In this document: piece by piece, positions 44,144 through 52,312 of the stretch | Layout: every line of letters starts with the position of its first letter | Position numbering within the stretch: the stretch's first letter is position 1 | Assembly (NCBI RefSeq): GCF_013817345.1 | Contig: NZ_JACDCW010000013.1 | Location: 1-57,220, forward strand | Direction: 5' to 3' | Length of the DNA: 57,220 nucleotides | From: Methylibium sp. | GTDB lineage: Bacteria; Pseudomonadota; Gammaproteobacteria; Burkholderiales; Burkholderiaceae_C | Notes under the pieces: generated by a model | Told to the model about the DNA's origin: nothing | Seen by the model: the letters and a program-made list of their open reading frames with translations, nothing else | The model's database searches: none | Position numbers and translations under genes: made by a program

Positions 44144-44455
44144 TCAGGTCACCGTGGCCTCGTCGCTGCGCTTGTCGCCCCTGTTGTCGACCCAAGTGAT
44201 GGTGATCTTGTCGCCGGCCTTGGCGCCCTTCACCACGAACTGGAGGTAGGGATTCTTTGCGACGGCCGGCCCCCACTGGGCACTGAGAACCGGCTTGCCG
44301 TTGTGCTGCGCCGTTACCTCCTGGATGAACCAGGCCGGAATGGGTTTGCCGGCGGCGTCCTTGCGCTGGCCGGTTTCCATCTCGTGGCTCATGAGAACGC
44401 GAACGGTAGCTTTGTCGCCGGCGGCTTGAGCGCGAATGCGCATCGGATCTGCCAT
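44144..44455 (-). CDS. soxZ: SoxZ carrier subunit
   Basis: A 103-residue immunoglobulin-fold partner of SoxY (MADPMRIRAQ, VLMSHEMETGQRKDAAGKPI, PAWFIQEVTAQHNGKPVL). It has no signal peptide and is co-exported with SoxY through the Tat route. GGAGTTC precedes the ATG. It is 47 bp after soxY. Confidence 0.96.
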   Translation of the reverse strand: MADPMRIRAQAAGDKATVRVLMSHEMETGQRKDAAGKPIPAWFIQEVTAQHNGKPVLSAQWGPAVAKNPYLQFVVKGAKAGDKITITWVDNRGDKRSDEATVT

Positions 44456-44502
44456 GTTGAACTCCTTCGATCAATTAAGGTTGCAGTGCACGGCGTTCGG
44501 GT

Positions 44503-44973
44503 TCACCCACCGCAACCGCCGAGCGTGACCTTGACTTCTTTCTTGGCGAACAGCACCTTGCCGTCGCCCATCATTGCCACGGCGTAGACGTCCGAGGACT
44601 GACCCATCTTCACGCGCGTGGAGAAGTTCGCCTCGACTGATTCGTTCACGTCGAACATCGCCGAGAGCACCGACGGGTTCTTCTCGACCAGCAGCAGCAG
44701 GCGTTTCGCGCCCGGCAGCGTGGTCGCCGCGCCGATCGGCACGACGGCGCCGTTCTCGGCGATGTCGGGGCCGGTGATGGTGACGTCCTTGCTTTCGACC
44801 GGCTTGCCCGCGCCCAGCGCCTTCATCAGGTCGTCGATGGTCTTGGCTTCGAAGGCGGCCTTGTTGTAGTCGCCCGCCGCCTGGGCCAGCGACACGGAGG
44901 GCACCAGGCCAGCGCCCGCCAGCATGAGCGCCACCTTGGCCGAATGGGAAAGCATGTCTCGACGAGTTTGCAT
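44503..44973 (-). CDS. soxY: SoxY sulfur-carrier subunit
   Basis: A 156-residue protein that carries the sulfur substrate on its C-terminal Cys. Its terminus VTLGGCGG has the GGCGG swinging-arm motif. The ATG at 44973 is chosen because AAGGAG precedes it and the twin-arginine signal follows at once (MQTRRDMLSHSAKVALMLAG); an in-frame ATG seven codons upstream lacks a site. A hairpin pair lies in the 86-bp gap to soxD. Confidence 0.96.
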   Translation of the reverse strand: MQTRRDMLSHSAKVALMLAGAGLVPSVSLAQAAGDYNKAAFEAKTIDDLMKALGAGKPVESKDVTITGPDIAENGAVVPIGAATTLPGAKRLLLLVEKNPSVLSAMFDVNESVEANFSTRVKMGQSSDVYAVAMMGDGKVLFAKKEVKVTLGGCGG

Positions 44974-45002
44974 ATCGAACTCCTTTATCTGCATATCCTA
45001 AT

Positions 45003-45044
45003 GAAGCAGGATGCTTCGACGATCGGTGCCATCCCTAGGGTGGC
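45003..45044. promoter_or_regulatory. Two small hairpins between soxD and soxY
   Basis: GAAGC-AGGAT-GCTTC (45003-45017) and GCCATCC-CTA-GGGTGGC (45028-45044, seven pairs with one G-T). They separate the soxCD pair from soxYZ and may mark RNA processing or partial termination. Confidence 0.45.
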
Positions 45045-45059
45045 GGTTGCCCGGCGGGC

Positions 45060-46208
45060 TCACTCGCTGGCTCCGTCGGCCAGCCACTGCGCGATGGCCT
45101 GGGCATCGGCCTCGCCGAGCGCTTGTGCCGGCATGGGAACGGCGCCCCAGACGCCAGAGCTGCCTGCCTTGATTTTGCCGGCGAGATACGCCACCGTGTT
45201 TTCACGGCCCGCGTACTTGCCGGCCACTTCGTGAAAGCTCGGGCCGACGATTTTGCTCTCCATGCCGTGGCACGCGACACACGCGTGCTTTCGGGTGAGC
45301 GCGATGGCCGCCGTGCCACTGCTCGGCACTGCCTTCGGGCCTGCACCGGTCTCGGCCGCCGCCCTCGGCGCGGATGCAGCCGCCGCCCCGGCCGTGCCGG
45401 CTCGGGCGGCGTTCGCCTCCAGCGACGCAGCGGGTGGCCGGCTGGTGTCGGCGCCGCGCTGCGCGCCCACCGTGCGGTTCTGCTCGGCGAGATTGCCGTG
45501 GGCATTGCGTGCGTGTTCCGGCAAGAAGGAGCGCAGCTCGGGCTCGGTGGCGCAGTCATTCATGCAGGCCGTTGCCAGCACGTCGGGCTCGCGCTGGCTC
45601 GCGCCCTCACCCGGCCACAAGGCATGGTCTGTGGACTTGCCGTTGCGGTTGGGCAGCCGCGACTGCACCTCGGCGATGTTGCGATCCGAGAGCACGAAAT
45701 CATTCGCGACGATGCCGCCCATGTTCAGGATGTACGCGGTGACGCCGTACACCTCCTCGGTGCTGAGCGACTTGGGCTGCGCCCAGGGCATGGCGCGGTT
45801 GATGTAGTCCCACAGCGTCGACACCGAAGACAGCTTCATCAGGGTGGTGCGGCCGGGATAGTCGGCATCGGTGAGCCGGGCGACGCGGCCGGACTTCATG
45901 TCTTCCTTGGTCGTGCCGCCCACGATCGGCATGAAGACCTCGTTGCTTTCGCCGAACACGCCGTGGCAGGAAGCGCACTTGCTCTCCCAGACCTGCATGC
46001 CCGCATCGACCGAACCGGCGCCCGCAGGCAGGCCCTTGAAGTCGGGCCGCACGTCGATGTCCCAGGCGGTGATTTCCTTCGGCGTCGCCGCACGGCCGAT
46101 GCCGGGATAGGCATCGGCCTGCGCTTGCGCTTGGGTCTGCGTCTGCGCCTGTGTGGCCAAGGCGCTGCACAAACCAACGGCGATCAGCAGCTCACGCCAG
46201 CTGAACAT
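45060..46208 (-). CDS. soxD: SoxD di-haem cytochrome c
   Basis: A 382-residue cytochrome subunit of the SoxCD sulfane dehydrogenase, read from ATG 46208, which overlaps soxC by 17 bp. The signal peptide is followed by a low-complexity Gln/Thr/Ala run (QAQTQTQAQAQAD) encoded by short DNA repeats. Haem 1 CASCH (about 79-83) is in the conserved SoxD domain. An Ala-rich linker (about 240-290) leads to a second cytochrome domain with CVACH (about 311-315). It takes the six electrons from SoxC. Confidence 0.92.
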   Translation of the reverse strand: MFSWRELLIAVGLCSALATQAQTQTQAQAQADAYPGIGRAATPKEITAWDIDVRPDFKGLPAGAGSVDAGMQVWESKCASCHGVFGESNEVFMPIVGGTTKEDMKSGRVARLTDADYPGRTTLMKLSSVSTLWDYINRAMPWAQPKSLSTEEVYGVTAYILNMGGIVANDFVLSDRNIAEVQSRLPNRNGKSTDHALWPGEGASQREPDVLATACMNDCATEPELRSFLPEHARNAHGNLAEQNRTVGAQRGADTSRPPAASLEANAARAGTAGAAAASAPRAAAETGAGPKAVPSSGTAAIALTRKHACVACHGMESKIVGPSFHEVAGKYAGRENTVAYLAGKIKAGSSGVWGAVPMPAQALGEADAQAIAQWLADGASE

Positions 46209-47568
46209 TCTTGATCTCTCCGCTTTCCTGCACGAGCCAGGTCTGCACGGCGTTGTTGTGATAGATCGAGCGCGAGCCGCGCACCTTGCGAAGCTGCTGA
46301 TAGGTCGGCTGCACATAGCCGGTGTCGTCCATCGCCCGGCTCTGGATCATGGCCGGCTTGCCGTTCCAGACCCAGTCGAGGTTGAAGCGGCTCAGGCACT
46401 TGCTCAGCAGCGGTGTTTCGAGCCGCGCGCTGCGCCAGTTGCGCCCGCCGTCCGTCGATACATCGACCCTTTTCACCTTGCCCTTGCCCGACCAGGCCAG
46501 GCCGGTGATGTTGTAGTAGCCCTTGTCGAGCAGCACCTGCCCGCCCGAGGGCGTGGTGACGACGCTCTTGCACTCCTGCGTGCTCGTGTACTGGCGGTGG
46601 CGGCCGTCGGGCATGAGGTCGGCGTAGTGCAGCACTTCGTCCTTGCTGCCGTAGGGCTTGTCGCCGACTTCGATGCGGCGCAGGTACTTGACCCAGCTCA
46701 CACCTTGCACGCCGGGCACGACCAGGCGCAGCGGGTAACCGTTTTCGGGGCGAAGCATCTCGCCGTTCTGGCCGTAGGCGACGAACACCTCGCCGCTTTC
46801 CACCAGCTCCATCGGCAGTGTGCGCGTCATCGAGGAGCCGTCGGCCCCTTCGCCGAGCACGAAGCGGCCGCGCTTGTAGTCCACGCCGCACAGCTCGAAC
46901 AGCGTTCGCAGCGGCACGCCGGTGAACTCACTGCAGCTCAGCATGCCGTGCGTGTACTGGCAGGTCGGCACCGCGGCATTGCCCCACTCCATGCCGGTGT
47001 TGGCGCCGCATTCGATGAAGTGAAAGCGCGACACCGAAGGCAGACGCATGAGCTCGTCCATCGTGAACACGCGCGGGGTCTTCACGAGGTTCGCGTCGGA
47101 GCCATTGATCATCAACCGGTGTTTGGATGGGTCCACGTCCCACCAGCCCTGGTGATGCCGCTCGAAGTGCAGTCCGCTGGGCGTGACGATGCCGAACAGC
47201 GACTGCAGCGGCGCAAAAGACACCGAGGCCTGCGTCGTCTGCGTGAGGCCCGGGCTGCGGCGGCGCTGCACGTTGGCTTCGAACTTGGAGGGATTGCCGT
47301 AGCCGTCGGTGGCCACCGGCTGGCCCAGGCCCAAGCTGTGTGCGGGCAGGTTCAAGATGTGCGGGTCGCCCCCGTCGGCCGACACCGGATCGGCCGCCGC
47401 CAGTGCCAGGGGCGCCGTCGCCGCAGCGCCAGCCGCCGCGAAGGCCTGTCGAATGAAGTCCCGGCGCCCGCTGCGGGCTTCGGCGAAGACTTGCCGTACG
47501 CCCGCCGCATCGACGAAGTTTTCCGGTGCCTTGATCAAGCGCCCGACCGGTTTGCCTTGTGAATCCAC
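46192..47568 (-). CDS. soxC: SoxC sulfane dehydrogenase, molybdopterin subunit
   Basis: A 458-residue protein of the sulfite-oxidase fold that oxidises the SoxY-bound sulfane sulfur. It reads from GTG 47568 with AAAGGG upstream. The twin-arginine signal sits at about residues 34-60 (RRDFIRQAFAAAGAAAT), after an N-terminal extension. The molybdenum Cys lies in FHFIECGANTGMEWGN, and SGLHFERHHQG and the dimerisation domain (KRVDVSTDGGRNW) are present. It is the first gene of the sox run, with a candidate repressor site 62-80 bp upstream. Confidence 0.95.
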   Translation of the reverse strand: MDSQGKPVGRLIKAPENFVDAAGVRQVFAEARSGRRDFIRQAFAAAGAAATAPLALAAADPVSADGGDPHILNLPAHSLGLGQPVATDGYGNPSKFEANVQRRRSPGLTQTTQASVSFAPLQSLFGIVTPSGLHFERHHQGWWDVDPSKHRLMINGSDANLVKTPRVFTMDELMRLPSVSRFHFIECGANTGMEWGNAAVPTCQYTHGMLSCSEFTGVPLRTLFELCGVDYKRGRFVLGEGADGSSMTRTLPMELVESGEVFVAYGQNGEMLRPENGYPLRLVVPGVQGVSWVKYLRRIEVGDKPYGSKDEVLHYADLMPDGRHRQYTSTQECKSVVTTPSGGQVLLDKGYYNITGLAWSGKGKVKRVDVSTDGGRNWRSARLETPLLSKCLSRFNLDWVWNGKPAMIQSRAMDDTGYVQPTYQQLRKVRGSRSIYHNNAVQTWLVQESGEIKNVQLA

Positions 47569-47761
47569 ACTGCCCTTTCGCGACTCGAAAGCACCGGTCT
47601 GCGGCGCGCCTGAAAAGCGGCTCAGCCGGATATCATTTGTGGCGAATATTAGCGATTGCAGAAGTTATTGCGATGGGGGGAAACCCGCCGAGGAATCCGG
47701 GCCGTTCCTCGGGCCGTTGGCCGGGCCTATGCTCTCCAGCGTCGCGTTTGCCTTCGCCACC
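47569..47761. promoter_or_regulatory. Divergent soxC / tlpA promoter region
   Basis: This spacer turns AT-rich around 47625-47670 (GGATATCATTTGTGGCGAATATTAG...) in an otherwise very GC-rich window, as expected for back-to-back promoters. It contains operator site 2. No individual -35/-10 pair is certain. Confidence 0.5.
47630..47648 (-). promoter_or_regulatory. Candidate operator TATTC-N9-GATAT (site 2)
   Basis: On the minus strand TATTC-GCCACAAAT-GATAT, the same half-sites and spacing as site 1 at 36985-37003, next to the start of the sox cluster. It is a likely binding site of the SqrR/BigR-like repressor. Confidence 0.5.
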
Positions 47762-48286
47762 ATGATCCCCCTCCACGCCCGCCACCTTCGCCTGCGCCTG
47801 CTAGCTCCTTTTCTCGCGCTCGTGCTTGCGCTTCTCGGCGGGCCGGGCCTTGCGGCCGGCACCTCCAGCGAGTCCGCACTGCCCCGCGTGCCCCTGGTGA
47901 CGCTGGAGGGAGCTCCGGTCGATCTGCCCACCTTCGCCAAAGGGCAGCCGACCGTCGTCAACCTGTGGGCCACATGGTGCCCGCCGTGCCGCGAAGAGAT
48001 GCCGATGCTCGCGCTGGCCCAGGAGCGCGAGACCGCGGTTCGTTTCGTGTTCGCCAACCAGGGCGAAAGCGCGGCCGTGGTGCGGCGCTACCTGTACGAG
48101 GAAATCCTCGCGCTCGACAACGTGCTGCTCGACGCTGCTTCGGCGTTGCGTCCGGCGGTCGGCGCCAGGGGCCTGCCGACAACGCTGTTCTACGACGCCG
48201 AGGGCCGTTTGGTCGCGCGCCATGTCGGCGCCATTTCCAAGGCTGCGCTCGCGAGCAAGCTGAAGCTGCTGCGCCTGGGCGACTGA
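47762..48286 (+). CDS. TlpA/SoxW-like periplasmic thioredoxin
   Basis: A 174-residue thiol-disulfide protein. Its N-terminus (LRLRLLAPFLALVLALLGGPGLA) is a signal peptide or anchor, followed by a TlpA-type thioredoxin fold with WATWCPPCREEMPML and the cis-Pro segment GLPTTLFYDAEG. An in-frame ATG at 47729 would add 11 residues; neither start has a strong ribosome-binding site. It is divergent from soxC, so it probably keeps SoxY or cytochrome cysteines reduced, like SoxW (inference). Confidence 0.88.
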   Translation: MIPLHARHLRLRLLAPFLALVLALLGGPGLAAGTSSESALPRVPLVTLEGAPVDLPTFAKGQPTVVNLWATWCPPCREEMPMLALAQERETAVRFVFANQGESAAVVRRYLYEEILALDNVLLDAASALRPAVGARGLPTTLFYDAEGRLVARHVGAISKAALASKLKLLRLGD

Positions 48287-48341
48287 GGGGCATCGCCAGT
48301 CGGTCGCCCGGGCCGGGGCTGGCTCGGCTTGATCAGGCCGA

Positions 48342-49241
48342 TCAGGAAAGAAACGGCACCACGCTTGCGAGCAAGGCCTCGGGCGCTTCCTCGGGGATGT
48401 AGTGACCGCAGGCAAGTGCTTCGCCCTTCACGTCTCGCGCGACGCGGCGCCATTCATCGAGCGGGCGGAAGCACCGGTGAACGACGCCCTGCTCGCCCCA
48501 AAGCGCCAGCAGCGGTTGCTCGAGCAGGCGGCCGGCATCGCGGTCGGCGCGGTCGTGTTCGAGGTCGATGCCGGCCGACGCGCGGTAGTCCTCGCACAGC
48601 CCGTGCGCGGCGCCCGGAAGCGCAATGCAGCGCTCGTACTCGGCCAACGCGCGCGGATCGAAAGCGCCGAGGCCGGCGCTGCCTCGGCTCATCACGTCGC
48701 GAACGTAGCTGGCAGGGTCGGCCTGGATGAGCCGTTCGGGCAGCGGCGCGGGCTGGATGAGGAAGAACCAATGCCAATAGGCCCGGGCAAACGCCTCGGT
48801 CGTCTGCTCGTACATCGCCAGGGTGGGTGCGATGTCGAGCAGCACGAGACGTTGGACTGCCTCGGGGCGGTCCATGGCCAGACGGTGGGCGACCCGCGCG
48901 CCGCGGTCGTGGGCCAGCACATCGAACCGTTCGAAACCGAGCGCGTGCATCAGTGCGAGCGGGTCACGCGCCATGGCTCGCTTCGAGTAGTTCTCATGAT
49001 CGGCCGCGCCACTCGGCTTGGTCGAGTCCCCGTAGCCGCGCAGGTCGGCAGCGACCACGGTGCGATGCTGCGCAAGAACGGGCGCAACGCGGTGCCAGAT
49101 GGCATGCGTCTGCGGATGGCCGTGCAGCAACAGCAGCGGCGCGCCGGTGCCTCCGATGACCGCCGCGATGTGAATTCCGTCGCCCACCTCCATGCGAAGC
49201 TGTTCGAAACGGGGGAACAGGGGCTGCTCGAAAGCGTTCAT
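48342..49241 (-). CDS. Alpha/beta hydrolase, fluoroacetate/haloacetate dehalogenase-like
   Basis: A 299-residue hydrolase that closely follows the haloacetate dehalogenase (DehH1/FAcD) pattern. The nucleophile is Asp112 in HDRGAR, with substrate-carboxylate Arg113 and Arg116. The acid is Asp136 (LLDIAPT) and the base His280 (ACGHYIPEE). The halide pocket set is His157-Trp158 in YWHWFF and Tyr219 in EDYRA. All key positions known from the family are kept, so hydrolysis of fluoro- or chloroacetate is plausible; epoxide hydrolase-like activity is the alternative. It converges on the tlpA gene and follows DUF599. Confidence 0.83.
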   Translation of the reverse strand: MNAFEQPLFPRFEQLRMEVGDGIHIAAVIGGTGAPLLLLHGHPQTHAIWHRVAPVLAQHRTVVAADLRGYGDSTKPSGAADHENYSKRAMARDPLALMHALGFERFDVLAHDRGARVAHRLAMDRPEAVQRLVLLDIAPTLAMYEQTTEAFARAYWHWFFLIQPAPLPERLIQADPASYVRDVMSRGSAGLGAFDPRALAEYERCIALPGAAHGLCEDYRASAGIDLEHDRADRDAGRLLEQPLLALWGEQGVVHRCFRPLDEWRRVARDVKGEALACGHYIPEEAPEALLASVVPFLS

Positions 49242-49262
49242 GGTGAATGGCCGATGGGCTTA

Positions 49263-49925
49263 CTAAGGGGCGGGCGCCTGCCCCGGGACAGGGACATCGG
49301 GCGCCCGGTCGAAAAGCCGCAGCACGACGATCAGCGCCAGCGCCGCGAAAGGCATCGCGATCGGGTTGACCAGGCCGGCGCCGATCGGCGCCACGAAGAG
49401 AAACAGACGCAGACCCCAGCTGTACAACACGCTGGCGCGCTGCACGTATGCCGTGGCCATCGGGTTGCGACGCTCGCGCGCCGGCGAGCCGACGGGCAGC
49501 GAAAGCACGAAGCCGGCCTGGCTGAAGTAGCGCATCGCCATGGCCGAACACAAATAGGAAGCGAACAACGTGGCCAGCAGCATCAGCTCCAGCACAAGCC
49601 GCGCCGAGTTCTGCGGCGGCGCCCACAGCGTGCCGTTCCTGATGGCAGACGAAGCAGCGAGCGAAACGCTGCCCATCAGTGCGAGTGCTGCGGTCGATGC
49701 CGTGATGGTGGCCGACATCAGCGAATTTCTGAGCGTCTGCACGGCAAGGATTTCCGAGCCCGGCTGCACCGCGAGCGCCGCGACCCACTCGCCCCGCAGC
49801 CGGGAATGCGCCGAACGCGCCGTCGCCTCGGGGCTGCGGTGCCCGGTCAGAACAAGGTGCAGTTCGTAGGCGCCGATGAGCAAGGTGGCCGCGGCAATGG
49901 CCAGCCAGGGAAGCAGGGGGTTCAT
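49263..49925 (-). CDS. DUF599 family membrane protein
   Basis: A 220-residue protein from ATG 49925 with four or five hydrophobic segments (LLPWLAIAAATLLIGAYELH, TITASTAALALMGSVSLAAS, LVLELMLLATLFASYLCSAM, LRLFLFVAPIGAGLVNPIAM). It resembles DUF599, a family with no known function. It lies 21 bp upstream of the dehalogenase-like gene on the same strand. Confidence 0.75.
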   Translation of the reverse strand: MNPLLPWLAIAAATLLIGAYELHLVLTGHRSPEATARSAHSRLRGEWVAALAVQPGSEILAVQTLRNSLMSATITASTAALALMGSVSLAASSAIRNGTLWAPPQNSARLVLELMLLATLFASYLCSAMAMRYFSQAGFVLSLPVGSPARERRNPMATAYVQRASVLYSWGLRLFLFVAPIGAGLVNPIAMPFAALALIVVLRLFDRAPDVPVPGQAPAP

Positions 49926-50050
49926 GCGGCATCCTATCGGCCCGGCGATCCGCGCTGGCTTCCCGAACGCGTCTGACAGGCAGCGGCAGGCGCCCGGCAC
50001 AATCGCGGGTTGTTTTATCGAGCCAGTGCGGCGCGTCGCCAATCCCGATC

Positions 50051-51190
50051 ATGGAACTTCAACTCGACCCTGAAACAGCCACCCAGGCCGTCGTCTGGGG
50101 CGCTTTGCTCATCGGCGTGCTGCTCGGCGCGGCGGGGCAGGCTTCGCGCTTTTGCATTCGCGGCGCCATTGCCGATTGGTTCGTCTTTCGCGGGCAAGCC
50201 CGCCTGATGACCTGGGTGCTCGCAGTGGCGGTCGCCGGACTCGGCTCGCAGCTGTTGATCGGCTTGCAGGTGTTCGATGCCGAGCGCTCGCTGCCGTGGA
50301 GCGAGCGCTTCGTCTGGCTTTCCTACCTGGTTGGCGGCGTCCTGTTCGGGTACGGCATGGTGCTGGCGGCCGGGTGCCCTCAGCGCAGCCTGGTCAAGGC
50401 CGGGTCCGGCAATCTCAAATCGCTGGTGACGCTGCTCGTCGCGGCCGTGGTGGCACAGATGACGCTGCGCGGCGTGCTGGCGGAAGTCCGCGTGCAAGGG
50501 CTCGACACCTGGAGCCTTCAGCTCGGCCGGCCGCAAGACCTCGGCTCACTGCTCGCCGTGCTGCTGCCCGCATCGGCCGCCATGTTGCGATGGGTCGTGC
50601 TGCTGGCCGTGCTGGGCATCGCCGGCACGTGGCTGTGGCGCGCTCGGGCTTCGATGAAGCCGGTGCACTGGATGGGCGGGGTCGTCGTGGGTGCGCTGGT
50701 GCCCGTGTGCTGGTGGCTTACCGGGCATGTCGGTTTCATTTCGGAGCACCCCGAAACCCTGGAGGCGGCCTGGCTCGGCACGCAATCCCGGCGGCCTGAA
50801 GCGCTCAGCTTCACGGCCCCGCTTGCGCACGTGCTGGATCTGCTCACGTTCTGGACCGACCAGAACACCAGAGCGAGCTTCGGCGTCTTGCTGACCCTGG
50901 GCGTGGTGCTGGGTAGTTTCGTCTCAGCGCGGCTGCGCGGCGAGTTTCGCGTGGAGTCTTTCAAGACGGCCGACGAACTGCGCGGTCATCTTGCCGGCGG
51001 CGCACTGATGGGTTTCGGAGGCGTGACTGCTCTGGGCTGCTCCGTCGGTCAGGGCGTCACGGGCCTGGCCATGCTGTCCGCGGGCGCCTTGCTGGCGGTT
51101 GCCGGCATCGTGGCCGGCGCATTCGCCGCCTTGAACGTGCAGGCGATGCGGGTCGGGCGGGAAAGCGTACCCAGCCTGGCGACAAGCTGA
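50051..51190 (+). CDS. YeeE/YedE (TsuA-like) sulfur-compound transporter, second copy
   Basis: A 379-residue multi-helix protein with the same Cys motifs as the copy at 37495: SRFCIRGAIADWF, LAAGCPQRSLVKAGSGNLKS and GVTALGCSVGQGVTG. The two are clearly paralogous but diverged, with residues around the first and second Cys changed (RTHFC/SRFC, GCGSKS/GCPQRS), so they may prefer different sulfur compounds. Divergent from the DUF599 gene. Confidence 0.88.
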   Translation: MELQLDPETATQAVVWGALLIGVLLGAAGQASRFCIRGAIADWFVFRGQARLMTWVLAVAVAGLGSQLLIGLQVFDAERSLPWSERFVWLSYLVGGVLFGYGMVLAAGCPQRSLVKAGSGNLKSLVTLLVAAVVAQMTLRGVLAEVRVQGLDTWSLQLGRPQDLGSLLAVLLPASAAMLRWVVLLAVLGIAGTWLWRARASMKPVHWMGGVVVGALVPVCWWLTGHVGFISEHPETLEAAWLGTQSRRPEALSFTAPLAHVLDLLTFWTDQNTRASFGVLLTLGVVLGSFVSARLRGEFRVESFKTADELRGHLAGGALMGFGGVTALGCSVGQGVTGLAMLSAGALLAVAGIVAGAFAALNVQAMRVGRESVPSLATS

Positions 51191-51215
51191 GCGGGCTGCC
51201 TAAGCAGCTCGAGGA

Positions 51216-51422
51216 TCACTCGCCGCGGTAACGAATGGCGTCGACCTTGCGGTCGAACTCGATCACTTCCTTGGCGACGCGCGGGATCAGCGGCTTGTCG
51301 AGCGGGCGGCAGATGCGGCTTTGCAGGCGGCCCAGACGATCCGAACGCTCGATGGCCTGGAGCACCGTCTCCGGGTCCATCAGCAGTGCAAAAGGGTTGG
51401 ACGGAGTACGAATCGGCAGCAT
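51216..51422 (-). CDS. Small protein of unknown function
   Basis: A 68-residue protein. GAGGTGATCCC precedes the ATG at 51422. It is soluble and charged, with a helical middle (LLMDPETVLQAIERSDRLGR) and PLIPRVAKEVIEFDRKVDAI near the end. No signal peptide or cysteine-rich motif beyond a single Cys (RICRPLD). I do not recognise it. It converges on the second yeeE gene. Confidence 0.6.
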   Translation of the reverse strand: MLPIRTPSNPFALLMDPETVLQAIERSDRLGRLQSRICRPLDKPLIPRVAKEVIEFDRKVDAIRYRGE

Positions 51423-51654
51423 GGGATCACCTCGGTTGGCTGGCATGACCGCAACTGTAGGCAGCCCGGGGCGTGCGCCGTAGTCGGGGCAGCGCCATAG
51501 ACGGTGTCGGAATTCACCTGACACGCGCTGCGGCTGTCGCAGGCGGTCGGAACAGTGCATATGTCGCAAGGTAGCTGAGGCGCCGGCGCGACAAACTTTC
51601 TACACGGCGACCCGGAGCGCGCTGCCCACCCCGAACGGCGCACCGCTCGTCCCC
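51423..51654. other. Intergenic region, nothing recognised
   Basis: 232 bp between the small unknown gene and the ankyrin gene, both on the minus strand. I see no hairpin with a T-run and no RNA gene. The promoter of the small gene should lie here. Confidence 0.3.
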
Positions 51655-52296
51655 TCAGCGCCCGGTAGTTGACCCGTCGGCACGTTCCGCCAGCTTTCGA
51701 GCCAGCCACTCCCGACCTCCTGCGCCGGCCAGGTCGGCTGCCGTGGCACCGTCCCTTTCGCGTGCGCCCAAGTCGGCGCCTGCGGCCAGCAAGGTCTCGA
51801 CCAGCCTCTCGTCAGCGTAGAGCGCGGCCATCATCAACGGCGTGCGGCCGTTGGGTGCGCGGGCATCCACCGCCGCTCCCTCCGCCAGTAGCAGCCGCAG
51901 GGCCGGGAGCGAATCGCCGGCCGCCGCGTAATGCAAAGGCGTCCAGCCGGGCCGGTTGACGTCGGCGCCGCGTTCGATCAGGGCGCGGCACAAGGCGATG
52001 TTGCCTTTCATGGCCGCCTTCATCAGCGGCGTTTCGCCGTCCGGGTTTTGGACATTGACGTCGGTGCCGGGCAGCCGGGCAATCGTCAGCGCCACGTCGC
52101 TCGCGCCGGCATCGAGCGCGCGCATCAGCGCCGGCTGGCCTCTCGGATCGGGGGCGTTGGGATCGAAACCGCGCGCGACCAGCGCTTCGACGGCTGCGGC
52201 GTCGTTGCCGTGGACAGCCCGAAAAAAATCCTCGTACGAACCAGCAAGCGAAGAAGAAAATCCAAGTTCAACAGCCAGATAGGCGATGTACTTCAT
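51655..52296 (-). CDS. Exported ankyrin-repeat protein
   Basis: A 213-residue protein from ATG 52296; an ATG 14 codons earlier would overlap tatD. A short N-terminal hydrophobic stretch (MKYIAYLAVELGFSSSLAGS) is probably a weak or degraded signal peptide. About five ankyrin repeats follow (DPRGQPALMRALDAGASDVA, DGETPLMKAAMKGNIALCRA, GWTPLHYAAAGDSLPALRLL, GRTPLMMAALYADERLVETL). The position after tatD is typical of Burkholderiales. Partner unknown. Confidence 0.85.
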   Translation of the reverse strand: MKYIAYLAVELGFSSSLAGSYEDFFRAVHGNDAAAVEALVARGFDPNAPDPRGQPALMRALDAGASDVALTIARLPGTDVNVQNPDGETPLMKAAMKGNIALCRALIERGADVNRPGWTPLHYAAAGDSLPALRLLLAEGAAVDARAPNGRTPLMMAALYADERLVETLLAAGADLGARERDGATAADLAGAGGREWLARKLAERADGSTTGR

Positions 52297-52312
52297 GTCG
52301 TTTATCAAGTCA

